From SHZI01 sp041396045 (GTDB lineage: Bacteria > Pseudomonadota > Gammaproteobacteria > Steroidobacterales > GCA-2729495): 64,000 bases of DNA. Position 1 is the stretch's first letter; every line of letters begins with the position of its first letter. The stretch is from contig JAWKZI010000013.1 in the NCBI GenBank assembly GCA_041396045.1, forward strand, positions 15,587-79,586, read 5' to 3'. A model generated the notes under the pieces. It was given only the letters and a program-made list of their open reading frames with translations, was not told the origin of the DNA and ran no database searches. A program made the translations under genes and the position numbers. Positions 38,435 to 45,426 of the stretch are shown one piece after another.

Positions 38435-38520
38435 GAATTGTGCCCCGTTCCCTGTGGCCTGATGCATTGGCTGTGGATGTATAGAATACGTGGCTGCCGT
38501 GCGCCCGGAACCAATCGCTG

Positions 38521-39417
38521 ATGCTGGCCTCCCTGTTGGACCACGCTTTTGTCCTGTTTCAGCGGCTTTTGCCCGAACAATTGCTGGGCCGCTGGGTCCG
38601 TGCACTCACGCGAGCGCGCACCCCCTGGCTACGCACTTTTCTCATCCGCGCCTTCATCAAGACCTATCCAGTCAATCTGAGCGAGGTTGAAAATCCGGAA
38701 CCAGAGGCCTGGGAAAACGTGAATGCGTTCTTCACTCGCCCGCTCAGACCAGGCGTCCGGCCTGTCGCACCGGGCAACACTACAGTCGTCTGTCCATGCG
38801 ATGGCATGCTCGAAGACCTCGGCTATGCCAGCGGGCAAATGCTGCTACAGGCCAAGCGCTTTCGCTATCGGCTGGCGGATCTGCTGGCCATGGATGAAAC
38901 CGAAGCCCTTCCCTTCCATGGCGGCGGTACCGCAACAATCTACCTGGCACCACAGGACTACCATCGGGTTCATATGCCACTGTCGGCCCGGGTCACGGAC
39001 ACTGTCTATGTTCCGGGTCGCCGCTGGGCGGTAAACCGACGCACGGTACGGGCAGTGAATGGCCTGTTTGCCGCCAATGAGCGGGTCATCGTCTGGTGCG
39101 AATCGGATTCGGGTCGCTTTGCTGTGGTCCTGGTTGGTGCCCTGAACGTTGCGAGCATCTCCCTGGCCTGGTGCGGGGAAATCCCCTCCGGCAAACAGGT
39201 GGTTCGCACTCACTATCCCGTCGATGATCCTGCCTTGCGCATTCCGGCTGGCGGCCTGCTCGGACAGTTCAACCTGGGCTCTACCGTGATCATCGTTGCC
39301 GAGCACGGACTGATGCACTGGGATACGAACCGATCGGCAGATGGCGGCCAACTGCCCGCCCCGGTACGCATGGGAACCAGGATTGGCACGGCTCCCGCAC
39401 CGGACGCAGCATCATGA
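38521..39417 (+). CDS. psd: Phosphatidylserine decarboxylase proenzyme
   Basis: Psd makes phosphatidylethanolamine at the inner membrane. The self-cleavage motif LGST is at 252-255, so Ser254 becomes the pyruvoyl group of the alpha chain. The triad partners are Asp94 in CPCDGML and His148 in DYHRVHMP. This corresponds closely to E. coli Psd in length and numbering. The epmA GTG begins 14 bases after the stop, giving the psd-epmA pairing found in enteric bacteria. Confidence 0.95.
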   Translation: MLASLLDHAFVLFQRLLPEQLLGRWVRALTRARTPWLRTFLIRAFIKTYPVNLSEVENPEPEAWENVNAFFTRPLRPGVRPVAPGNTTVVCPCDGMLEDLGYASGQMLLQAKRFRYRLADLLAMDETEALPFHGGGTATIYLAPQDYHRVHMPLSARVTDTVYVPGRRWAVNRRTVRAVNGLFAANERVIVWCESDSGRFAVVLVGALNVASISLAWCGEIPSGKQVVRTHYPVDDPALRIPAGGLLGQFNLGSTVIIVAEHGLMHWDTNRSADGGQLPAPVRMGTRIGTAPAPDAAS

Positions 39418-39430
39418 ACCGGGGCCGGGT

Positions 39431-40477
39431 GTGAGTGACTGGCGGCCGACGGCATCATGGGCAACGCTGCACCAGCGGGCACGTTTGCTGGCGGGCACCC
39501 GCGGGTTTTTTGCCGATCGAGACCTGCTGGAAGTCGAAACACCAGCCCTGATCCAGCACGCTGTCACGGATCCGCAACTGCAAAACATGGTTGTGCAGCA
39601 CCAGAGTGGCCAGCACCTTTTCCTGCACACCTCGCCGGAATTCCACATGAAGCGCCTGTTGGCTGCCGGCGCCCCGGATATCTGGCAACTTGCCAAGGTC
39701 TTTCGCGATGGTGAAGCCGGTCGGCGCCACGAGCCGGAATTTACGCTGGTCGAGTGGTATCGCCACGGCTTTAGCCTGCAGCAGATGGCGGAAGAGACCT
39801 GCGCGCTCCTCGAACAACTGGCCAGGCTGATCGCTGACCAAAGCAACGTGGCGCGAGGCGCGCCTCGTACAGCACCGGTCTACTGGAGTTACCGCCAGCT
39901 GTTTCAGACTGCGCTGGGTATCGACCCACTGGGAGCAACCGCGGTTGAACTGGAAAACTGTGCCCGGAAGGTGCTTGGCGATCAATGCGCGATCACTACA
40001 GCCACCAGGACCAGCACGGACCCTGGTTCAGAAACTGACGATGTACGACTGTGGCTGGACTTGTTGATGACACACGTCGTGGAACAGCGGCTTGCCGAAA
40101 CTTTTCTGGCGGTGATTTCCGGTTACCCGGCATCGCAAGCAGCTTTGGCACGGCTGGATCCGGTCGATCCGCGTGTGGCCGAGCGCTTCGAGGTATACCT
40201 GTGCGGGATAGAAGTTGCCAATGGATACCGCGAGCTTCGGGATCCCGCCGAACACCGGCAACGCTTTGCAGCCGATCGGGCCGCCAGATTGCGGCTGGGC
40301 TATCGCGATACAAGGCCCGATGTCGACCTCATTGCGGCGATTGAACAGGGGCTACCCGACTGTGCGGGTGTGGCCGTCGGCTTTGACCGGGTTCTGATGG
40401 TGCTACTGGGGCTGCGCGACATTCAGTCCGCCATCACCTTTCCGGTACTGCCCAATAAACCCGCCCCAAGAGACTGA
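39431..40477 (+). CDS. epmA: EF-P beta-lysine ligase EpmA
   Basis: EpmA (PoxA/GenX) attaches (R)-beta-lysine to Lys34 of EF-P. It is a lysyl-tRNA-synthetase-like catalytic domain without the anticodon-binding domain. The class II motifs are HTSPEFHMKRLLAAG, IWQLAKVFRDGEAGRRHEPEFTLVEWY, CGIEVANGYRE and GVAVGFDRVLMVLLG. The GTG at 39431 (MSDWRP) fits the family start; the longer upstream frame overlaps psd. It converges with efp, its substrate gene, 16 bases away. Confidence 0.94.
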   Translation: MSDWRPTASWATLHQRARLLAGTRGFFADRDLLEVETPALIQHAVTDPQLQNMVVQHQSGQHLFLHTSPEFHMKRLLAAGAPDIWQLAKVFRDGEAGRRHEPEFTLVEWYRHGFSLQQMAEETCALLEQLARLIADQSNVARGAPRTAPVYWSYRQLFQTALGIDPLGATAVELENCARKVLGDQCAITTATRTSTDPGSETDDVRLWLDLLMTHVVEQRLAETFLAVISGYPASQAALARLDPVDPRVAERFEVYLCGIEVANGYRELRDPAEHRQRFAADRAARLRLGYRDTRPDVDLIAAIEQGLPDCAGVAVGFDRVLMVLLGLRDIQSAITFPVLPNKPAPRD

Positions 40478-40493
40478 CCAGTCGCGATATTCC

Positions 40494-41060
40494 CTACTTC
40501 ACCCTGGACACGTAGGCCATCGAACGGGTATCAACCTTGATCACCTCGCCCTGATTAAGGAACAGTGGCACTTTGACCACGGCGCCCGTTTCCAGCGTTG
40601 CGGGCTTCATGCCGCCGGTGGCGGTGTCGCCACGGACGCCCGGGTCAGTCTCAACGATGGCAAGTTCTACAAAAATCGGCGGAACGACCGTCAGCGGGAC
40701 GCCATTCCACAGGGTTACCGTGCACGTATCCTGCTCACGCAACCATTGTTTGGCCTCATCGACCGCCGTACTGGATGCGGGGAGCTGCTCGAAGGTTTCG
40801 GGATCCATGAAGTACCACATGTCCCCGTCGCTATAGAGGTACTGCATGGGCCGGTCCACAACGTCGGCCGACTCAATCGAGTCGCTGTTGCGAAACGTCT
40901 TCTCCACTGTTCGGCCCGTCCGCAGATTGCGGATTCGAACCCGGTTGAATGCCTGGCCTTTGCCCGGCTTGACGAACTCATTGTCGACAACGGCACAGGG
41001 ATCGCCATCGATCAACACCTTGCTGCCACCCCGAAGATCACTTGCGCTGTAACTGGCCAT
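40494..41060 (-). CDS. efp: Translation elongation factor P
   Basis: EF-P relieves ribosome stalling at polyproline motifs. The 188-residue protein has the three-domain layout. The modified lysine is Lys34 in FVKPGKGQAF, the site used by EpmA and EpmB. Domain III ends GEVIKVDTRSMAYVSRVK. The polyproline- or proline-rich linkers of dedD and the FimV-like proteins in this window are plausible clients. A 25-bp palindrome lies 20 bases upstream of the ATG. Confidence 0.97.
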   Translation of the reverse strand: MASYSASDLRGGSKVLIDGDPCAVVDNEFVKPGKGQAFNRVRIRNLRTGRTVEKTFRNSDSIESADVVDRPMQYLYSDGDMWYFMDPETFEQLPASSTAVDEAKQWLREQDTCTVTLWNGVPLTVVPPIFVELAIVETDPGVRGDTATGGMKPATLETGAVVKVPLFLNQGEVIKVDTRSMAYVSRVK

Positions 41061-41080
41061 TGGTTCCCATTCAGTTGAAT

Positions 41081-41105
41081 CGTAAAGGGGACGCTACCCT
41101 TTACG
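41081..41105. repeat. Palindromic repeat copy 1, left edge of PEP-CTERM island
   Basis: CGTAAAGGG and CCCTTTACG flank a seven-base loop. The inner 18 bases AAGGGGACGCTACCCTTT recur exactly at 44281-44298. It lies in the efp leader. The following stretch to 41424 holds no gene or other element that I can see. Confidence 0.75.
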
Positions 41106-41424
41106 CCCCATTACGCTGTTGCTCAGCCGGCTATTCTAGCCCGATCCATGCTGCACGACATTCCGGGTGCGAGACGCTTGCCGGCAAGCCTGGTGAGTCG
41201 GTCACTTTTGCCGGGGAAATGCACCAAATCTATTAGCTACGAGTTTTGCTTCTGGACAATTGGTCGCTCGATCCCGATCGTTGGGTTTTGCCAACTAACG
41301 CCATTGACTCGCTCCCAGTGAATGCCCGGCAATGGCGCAAGCACGTCGAATTGGCGTCGGCAATCCTTACACCCTGATCAGAAAAGGATTCTAAAAATCA
41401 CGTAATCCTGCATGATTGATGGGC

Positions 41425-41440
41425 TGGCATGTTTATTGCT
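41425..41440 (+). promoter_or_regulatory. Sigma-54 (-24/-12) promoter for PEP-CTERM gene
   Basis: TGGCATG-TTTA-TTGCT matches the RpoN consensus TGGCACG-N4-TTGCW at all but one position, with the exact GG to GC spacing. The predicted transcript starts near 41452, about 48 bases before the ATG at 41500. PEP-CTERM genes in other proteobacteria are controlled by RpoN with the PrsK/PrsR system. Confidence 0.6.
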
Positions 41441-41499
41441 TTATCTGGCTTTCTCTCCGACGCCATACCGCACGGAGATACATTCAGTCAGGGCATTCC

Positions 41500-42224
41500 A
41501 TGCACTCATTCAAAACTTCAAGAGCCATAGGTTCACTGCTTCTGGGCAGCTTGCTTGTGACCGGCGCCAATGCGGCAGTAACCAGTTACGAGTTGACGGG
41601 TTCCTTCAACAACCCCGGAACGCTTGACGCCAGCTTTGCTGGCACAGTGGAACAACCTTTTATTTTTCCTGCCTCGTTCGTCCTGAATTTCGATGTAGAC
41701 GACAGCGTGGCCGGAGTTGCCAATATCTTTATCCGTCCAGCACCTTTACAGGCGCAGTCATGAACCTGTCTTTGACGGTTGAGGGCATCCCGTACTGGGA
41801 AAGTACTTCCGCTGATGCCCGCCAGATCTTTGGTGACTCGTCCGTTCCACAACGTTGGGGTTGGGATACTGATGGAACATTCTTCAACAATCTGACTGCA
41901 ACTATAGATTCAACGGCCACACCGCTCATCCTGTCCGGATCTGCCGTTGAACTCGACCTGGTAGATCTGAGTCGTGCGATTTACGGCAGTGAACTGGCCT
42001 CCAACAGCCTGATCACGCTGGGAGCAGACAAATTCAGCTACGGCGAGATATTCATCTTCTGGTCTGGTGAAAACGATGCTGGCGATTACGCTGACTTCAA
42101 TATCGCTGGCAGTATCTCGACAATTTCAACGGGCACGACCGTCCCCGTCCCGGCCGCCGCCTGGCTCCTCGGCTCAGCCCTCGGGCTGATGGGCGTCGCT
42201 GCGCGGCGACGCAGGCACGCCTAA
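41500..42224 (+). CDS. PEP-CTERM-type secreted protein, frameshifted
   Basis: The protein starts MHSFKTSRAIGSLLLGSLLVTGANA, a signal peptide, followed by a beta-rich body (VTSYELTGSFNNPGTLDASFAGTV...FVLNFDVDDS). One base is missing near 41740 (CGTCCAGCACC). After it the frame continues STFTGAVMNLSLTVEGIPYW to a C-terminal sorting signal VPVPAAAWLLGSALGLMG followed by ARRRRHA. The intact protein would be about 241 residues. It carries no recognisable enzymatic domain. It probably becomes an exosortase-processed, surface- or matrix-associated protein. A strong sigma-54 site precedes it. Confidence 0.75.
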
Positions 42225-42237
42225 GCAAGGCCTTGAT

Positions 42238-42510
42238 TCAGCGCCGCCTTTCGGACTGATACAAAATATCAGCCTGGTTGCTTTCTCGGTCACCAGATTG
42301 CAGCCAGGCTGCTTGCTTTCCATCCGGCGAGCAGCCACGCCTCTTCTGTTCGTCTCGTAGCCACGTCGAGGTCTCGGCGGGCTTCCTTGCACAGTCGCGA
42401 TGACTGACAAATCCTTTCACTAGACATAAGCCTGTTGGTGGCCACACCGAATATCGTTTCGTATGTGAACGCATACTTTCGTCAGAAAAATGTTCTGTTA
42501 ACGTCGCCAT
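42238..42510 (-). CDS. Small hypothetical ORF with good ribosome-binding site
   Basis: This is a 90-residue basic ORF beginning MATLTEHFSDESMRSHTKRY, preceded by GGAGAGAAG seven bases before the ATG. It converges with the upstream PEP-CTERM gene and diverges from the riboswitch-preceded one. I do not recognise a family and see no membrane or signal segment. It may be spurious; the ribosome-binding site and position in an otherwise long gap are the only support. Confidence 0.25.
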   Translation of the reverse strand: MATLTEHFSDESMRSHTKRYSVWPPTGLCLVKGFVSHRDCARKPAETSTWLRDEQKRRGCSPDGKQAAWLQSGDRESNQADILYQSERRR

Positions 42511-42625
42511 TAACTTCTCTCCATTAAGCAAAGGAACCGGAGTGAAGCGACGGTCACTATGCCGGCCGGACTGGATTGGAGGGATTCCGGCCATCGGTAC
42601 CTCAACAGTTGGCGACCAGGAGGAA

Positions 42626-42726
42626 CGGGGGAATACAAGCCACACCAGGTGCAAGCCTGGGTCGGAAAGCCACGGGTCTGTGACCACAGGGTAGAGCTGA
42701 TCAGATCGCCGAGCTGCATATCCCGC
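42626..42726 (+). ncRNA. Candidate GEMM-family (cyclic-dinucleotide) riboswitch
   Basis: The block resembles GEMM-I aptamers. P1 pairs the GGGAATA side at 42629-42635 with TATCCC at 42719-42724. P2 is CCAGG/CCTGG at 42645-42660, closed by a GCAA (GNRA) tetraloop. The junction GTCGGAAAGCCACGGGTCT at 42661-42679 is nearly the GEMM core (CGCAAAGCCACGGGTCT; the GGAAAGCC variant occurs in Geobacter GEMM-Ib). After a small apical hairpin comes GCCGAGCTGC, resembling GCCGGGTTGC. The 5' joining region (AATACAAGCCAC) is longer than normal. It lies about 37 bases before the GTG of a PEP-CTERM gene, with no clear terminator between. A GGCCGGA/TCCGGCC hairpin lies upstream at 42562-42591. Ligand choice (c-di-GMP or cGAMP) is undecided. 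Confidence 0.55.
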
Positions 42727-42762
42727 ATAACCAATGTGTTTTTGTGAGTGGGAGAGTCTTCA

Positions 42763-43653
42763 GTGAATATCTCAAGATTTAGCAAAATAATCGGCATCGT
42801 GGGGGCGCTCAGCATCCTTGCGGTTGGCACAGCCAGCGCCGCTGCCACCACGTACACGTTGAAATCGGTGGAGTGGCGATTCGGTATTATTCCCGGATCC
42901 GTATTCATTGTTGATAACGGACTGCCTCCCGGCTATACCAACCACCTCGTCGGAACCTGCGACGGTTGTGGTATCGCTACCGCTACCAACGATGGTGCCG
43001 GCAACATCACCCTGGCCAACGGCAGTCTGCCGGTCTACGGGGACGCCGGTGGCAATGGCCTGTTCACAGTCTGTAACAGCACCACAGCCGGCGATTGCCC
43101 AGTCCTGTCAACCGGCGGCTCCAAGGTTGCCTTCACGTTTGGCGGCAATGGCACGACCACGTTGACACCTGGCGGCAAGGCGGGCTGGTCAGCGACTGAC
43201 TCGACTGCGCTGGTCTGGAACCAGGCCTATTGCATCGACTCAATCGGTGCGAATTGCGGCACCGGGGCAACGGGGGACCAGTTCGGTGGTCCGAACGCGC
43301 CTGGCGGGGCAATCAACTGGACCAACGGGGTGCAGGGCAATGGCACAGCACACCACATTGATCAAACCCAACCGACCACCACGCCTGGCTTTGAACCGTG
43401 GAACCTCGGGAACGGTGGGCAGTCTGGCACCAGGCCCAACGTCGTAAGAAACGATATGTGTTGCGGCCTGGCGGTCTGGGAAGATGCCGATGGCCTCCAC
43501 GTCACGCGGCAAGTTGCGCTGGCATCAGCATTCCTCCCCAACGTCTTCCAGAGTTACACCCTGAACTATGCGGTGGTACCGGTACCAGGTGCCGTGTGGC
43601 TGTTTGGATCAGCCATCGGCCTGCTGGGCTGGGCGCGTCGGCGCGCTGCCTGA
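42763..43653 (+). CDS. VPVPG/PEP-CTERM-type secreted protein with paired cysteines
   Basis: This 296-residue protein has an N-terminal signal peptide (NISRFSKIIGIVGALSILAVGTASA) and a Gly/Asn/Thr-rich body. It ends in a PEP-CTERM-like tail, VPVPGAVWLFGSAIGLLGW followed by ARRRAA. Cysteines come in close groups: CDGCG, CNSTTAGDC, CIDSIGANCG and CCGL, suggesting disulfides after export. There is no known catalytic domain. The GTG at 42763 is favoured because GGGAGAG lies six bases upstream; an earlier GTG at 42748 overlaps that site. A riboswitch candidate precedes it and a strong terminator follows. Confidence 0.75.
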   Translation: MNISRFSKIIGIVGALSILAVGTASAAATTYTLKSVEWRFGIIPGSVFIVDNGLPPGYTNHLVGTCDGCGIATATNDGAGNITLANGSLPVYGDAGGNGLFTVCNSTTAGDCPVLSTGGSKVAFTFGGNGTTTLTPGGKAGWSATDSTALVWNQAYCIDSIGANCGTGATGDQFGGPNAPGGAINWTNGVQGNGTAHHIDQTQPTTTPGFEPWNLGNGGQSGTRPNVVRNDMCCGLAVWEDADGLHVTRQVALASAFLPNVFQSYTLNYAVVPVPGAVWLFGSAIGLLGWARRRAA

Positions 43654-43685
43654 GTACCATCTCTGCAGCAGATTCGCTGCCAATC

Positions 43686-43715
43686 AAAAAAAGCCCCGCT
43701 TCGGCGGGGTTTTTT
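43686..43715 (+). terminator. Rho-independent terminator (likely bidirectional)
   Basis: A-run, then a CCCCGC-TTCG-GCGGGG hairpin at 43694-43709, then six T residues. The UUCG tetraloop makes it very stable. It ends transcription of the PEP-CTERM gene 33 bases after its stop. Confidence 0.92.
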
Positions 43716-43835
43716 CGTTGCGCTTGCAACTGCCAGATGGCATCGGATAATCGCCCACGGATCACTGATCTGACGTCTTACCCCGCTTGAACTACCGCAA
43801 ACTCGCTGAATCGAGTATCTGGAGGCGCGGCAGCG

Positions 43836-44282
43836 ATGCCATATTCCCGACGATTCCATGAAAACGTCCAACCTGTCGAATTCGATACCGCACGCGATAT
43901 TCAGGCGTTTGTCGGCTTGTTTCTGGCACTCCTCGCCAAACACTTCGGAGGTGAAACGACGGTTAATCATCTGCGCATCGGCAGCTTTATTGGCCTGCGT
44001 ACGCTATATGAAGACACCTCTACCAGTAACAAGGAAATCGCGCAGGCACTAGGAATTTCCCATTCGACGGTGTCCCGCATCGTGCATGAATTCATCGAAC
44101 AAAAATGGATACGCCAACGGCCACACCCTGAAGATGGTCGCCGGCGGCTGATTGAAATCGTTCCAGGGCACCCCCTCACGGATCAGTTTGAACGCGATTT
44201 CCGCCGACTTCTGAATCGTATGTTGCAGAGTTTCGAGGAGCGCAAACTGATCCTGCTCGACCCCGACAAGCACGCCTTTTAA
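43836..44282 (+). CDS. MarR-family winged-helix regulator
   Basis: This is a 148-residue DNA-binding protein. The winged helix-turn-helix reads TSNKEIAQALGISHSTVSRI followed by VHEFIEQKWIRQRPHPEDGRRRLIEI, whose wing contains the DGRRR motif typical of MarR proteins. Flanking helices would form the dimer interface. The inducer and target are unknown. It sits between the terminator of a PEP-CTERM gene and a 21-bp perfect palindrome that begins inside its stop codon, so it may belong to the accessory island. Confidence 0.8.
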   Translation: MPYSRRFHENVQPVEFDTARDIQAFVGLFLALLAKHFGGETTVNHLRIGSFIGLRTLYEDTSTSNKEIAQALGISHSTVSRIVHEFIEQKWIRQRPHPEDGRRRLIEIVPGHPLTDQFERDFRRLLNRMLQSFEERKLILLDPDKHAF

Positions 44283-44327
44283 GGGGACGCTACCCTTTTC
44301 CGCTTTGGAAAAGGGTAGCGTCCCCTT
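44281..44327. repeat. Palindromic repeat copy 2, right edge of PEP-CTERM island
   Basis: Two perfect 21-base inverted arms (44281-44301 and 44307-44327) flank the loop GCTTT. The left arm shares AAGGGGACGCTACCCTTT exactly with the copy at 41085-41102. It starts at the marR stop and ends 13 bases before the epmB ATG, so it may also act as a transcription or translation barrier. Confidence 0.85.
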
Positions 44328-44340
44328 TACCCTCGCATCC

Positions 44341-45336
44341 ATGTTGTCTGTGAGCATTCAAAATCCCGAAGAGCTGTTGCGCCTCCTGGGCCTGACGGCA
44401 GAGGAATGTGGCCTGTCACAGTCGGCCCTGGCCAACTTTCCACTGCGGGTGCCGCGGGCCTATGTCGAGCGCATTCGTCCCGGAGATCCGCGCGACCCGC
44501 TGCTCTTGCAGATTCTTCCGGTCATGGATGAAACGCTGGCGATCGACGGCTTCGCTGCTGATCCTGTTGGAGATCTGGCCAGCACGCGTACTCCCGGACT
44601 GCTGCAAAAGTACGCCGGTCGCGCGCTACTGATTACGACTGGCGCCTGCGCGATCCATTGTCGATATTGCTTCCGTCGGGGATTTCCGTACGCGGAGCAG
44701 AGCGCTGCCGGCGACCAGCTTGAGGCCGCACTTCAGGAAATCGCCAGCGACCCAACGCTTGCAGAAATCATCCTCAGTGGCGGAGACCCGATGGTAATCA
44801 GTGACATCCGTCTGCGGAAACTGTTGCAGCACCTCGATGCTATTCCGCACATTCAGCGCATCCGCCTCCACACCCGCGTGCCCGTCGTCCAGCCCGAGCG
44901 GGTCACGTCCGAGCTGCTGGCCACGCTGCAAAGCCTGCGCACCCGGGTGGTGGTGGTCGTGCACGCCAATCATGCCCGTGAACTGGACGATGCCGCTGTC
45001 GCCGCCCTGCGAGCGTTGGCCGGTGTCACCGGACCCGTGCTGAATCAGTCGGTTTTGTTGCGAAATATCAACGACTCGGTGGATGCGCTGGCCAGCCTCT
45101 CGACAGCACTGTTCGATGCCGGGGTGTTGCCTTACTACCTGCATCAGCTTGATCCGGTCGCGGGCGCCGCACACTTTGATGTGCCGGACGACGAAGCGTT
45201 GCGCCTGGTCGGAGAATTGTTGCAACGACTGCCCGGCTATCTGGTGCCACGACTGGTCCGGGAAGTCCCGGGAGCTTCGTCGAAAACATTGCTGGGCCCG
45301 TTTGCATCACCAGCCGGATACATCGGTACAACATAA
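44341..45336 (+). CDS. epmB: EF-P beta-lysylation radical-SAM aminomutase EpmB
   Basis: EpmB is a lysine 2,3-aminomutase that makes (R)-beta-lysine for EpmA to attach to EF-P. The radical-SAM cluster motif is Cys103-x3-Cys107-x2-Cys110 in CAIHCRYCFRR. Other family blocks are LSGGDPMVISD, HTRVPVVQPERV, VVVHANHARELD and YYLHQLDPVAGAAHFDV. The protein is shorter than clostridial aminomutases, as EpmB is. The ATG at 44341 fits the family. In many gammaproteobacteria epmB is a direct divergent neighbour of efp; here 3.2 kb of other genes separate them. Confidence 0.95.
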   Translation: MLSVSIQNPEELLRLLGLTAEECGLSQSALANFPLRVPRAYVERIRPGDPRDPLLLQILPVMDETLAIDGFAADPVGDLASTRTPGLLQKYAGRALLITTGACAIHCRYCFRRGFPYAEQSAAGDQLEAALQEIASDPTLAEIILSGGDPMVISDIRLRKLLQHLDAIPHIQRIRLHTRVPVVQPERVTSELLATLQSLRTRVVVVVHANHARELDDAAVAALRALAGVTGPVLNQSVLLRNINDSVDALASLSTALFDAGVLPYYLHQLDPVAGAAHFDVPDDEALRLVGELLQRLPGYLVPRLVREVPGASSKTLLGPFASPAGYIGTT

Positions 45337-45426
45337 TCTTGCGCTGCCCACAGACTCGGACAGCGATCACATAATCCCGGCCATCAGCCAGTCAGACTCC
45401 TGCTCTATTACAGGGACTTGGCAGGT

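Noticed and set aside
42590..42735. Cobalamin (AdoCbl) riboswitch
   Set aside because: CCAGGTGCAAGCCTGG superficially resembles the B12-box hairpin, but the following GGAAAGCCACGGGTCT and the compact three-stem layout fit the GEMM family, and the downstream gene has no link to cobalamin.
44281..44327. Palindrome as a simple rho-independent terminator of marR
   Set aside because: The hairpin is strong but no T-run follows on the plus strand, and the same core occurs before efp, so a repeat element explains it better; a terminator side effect remains possible.
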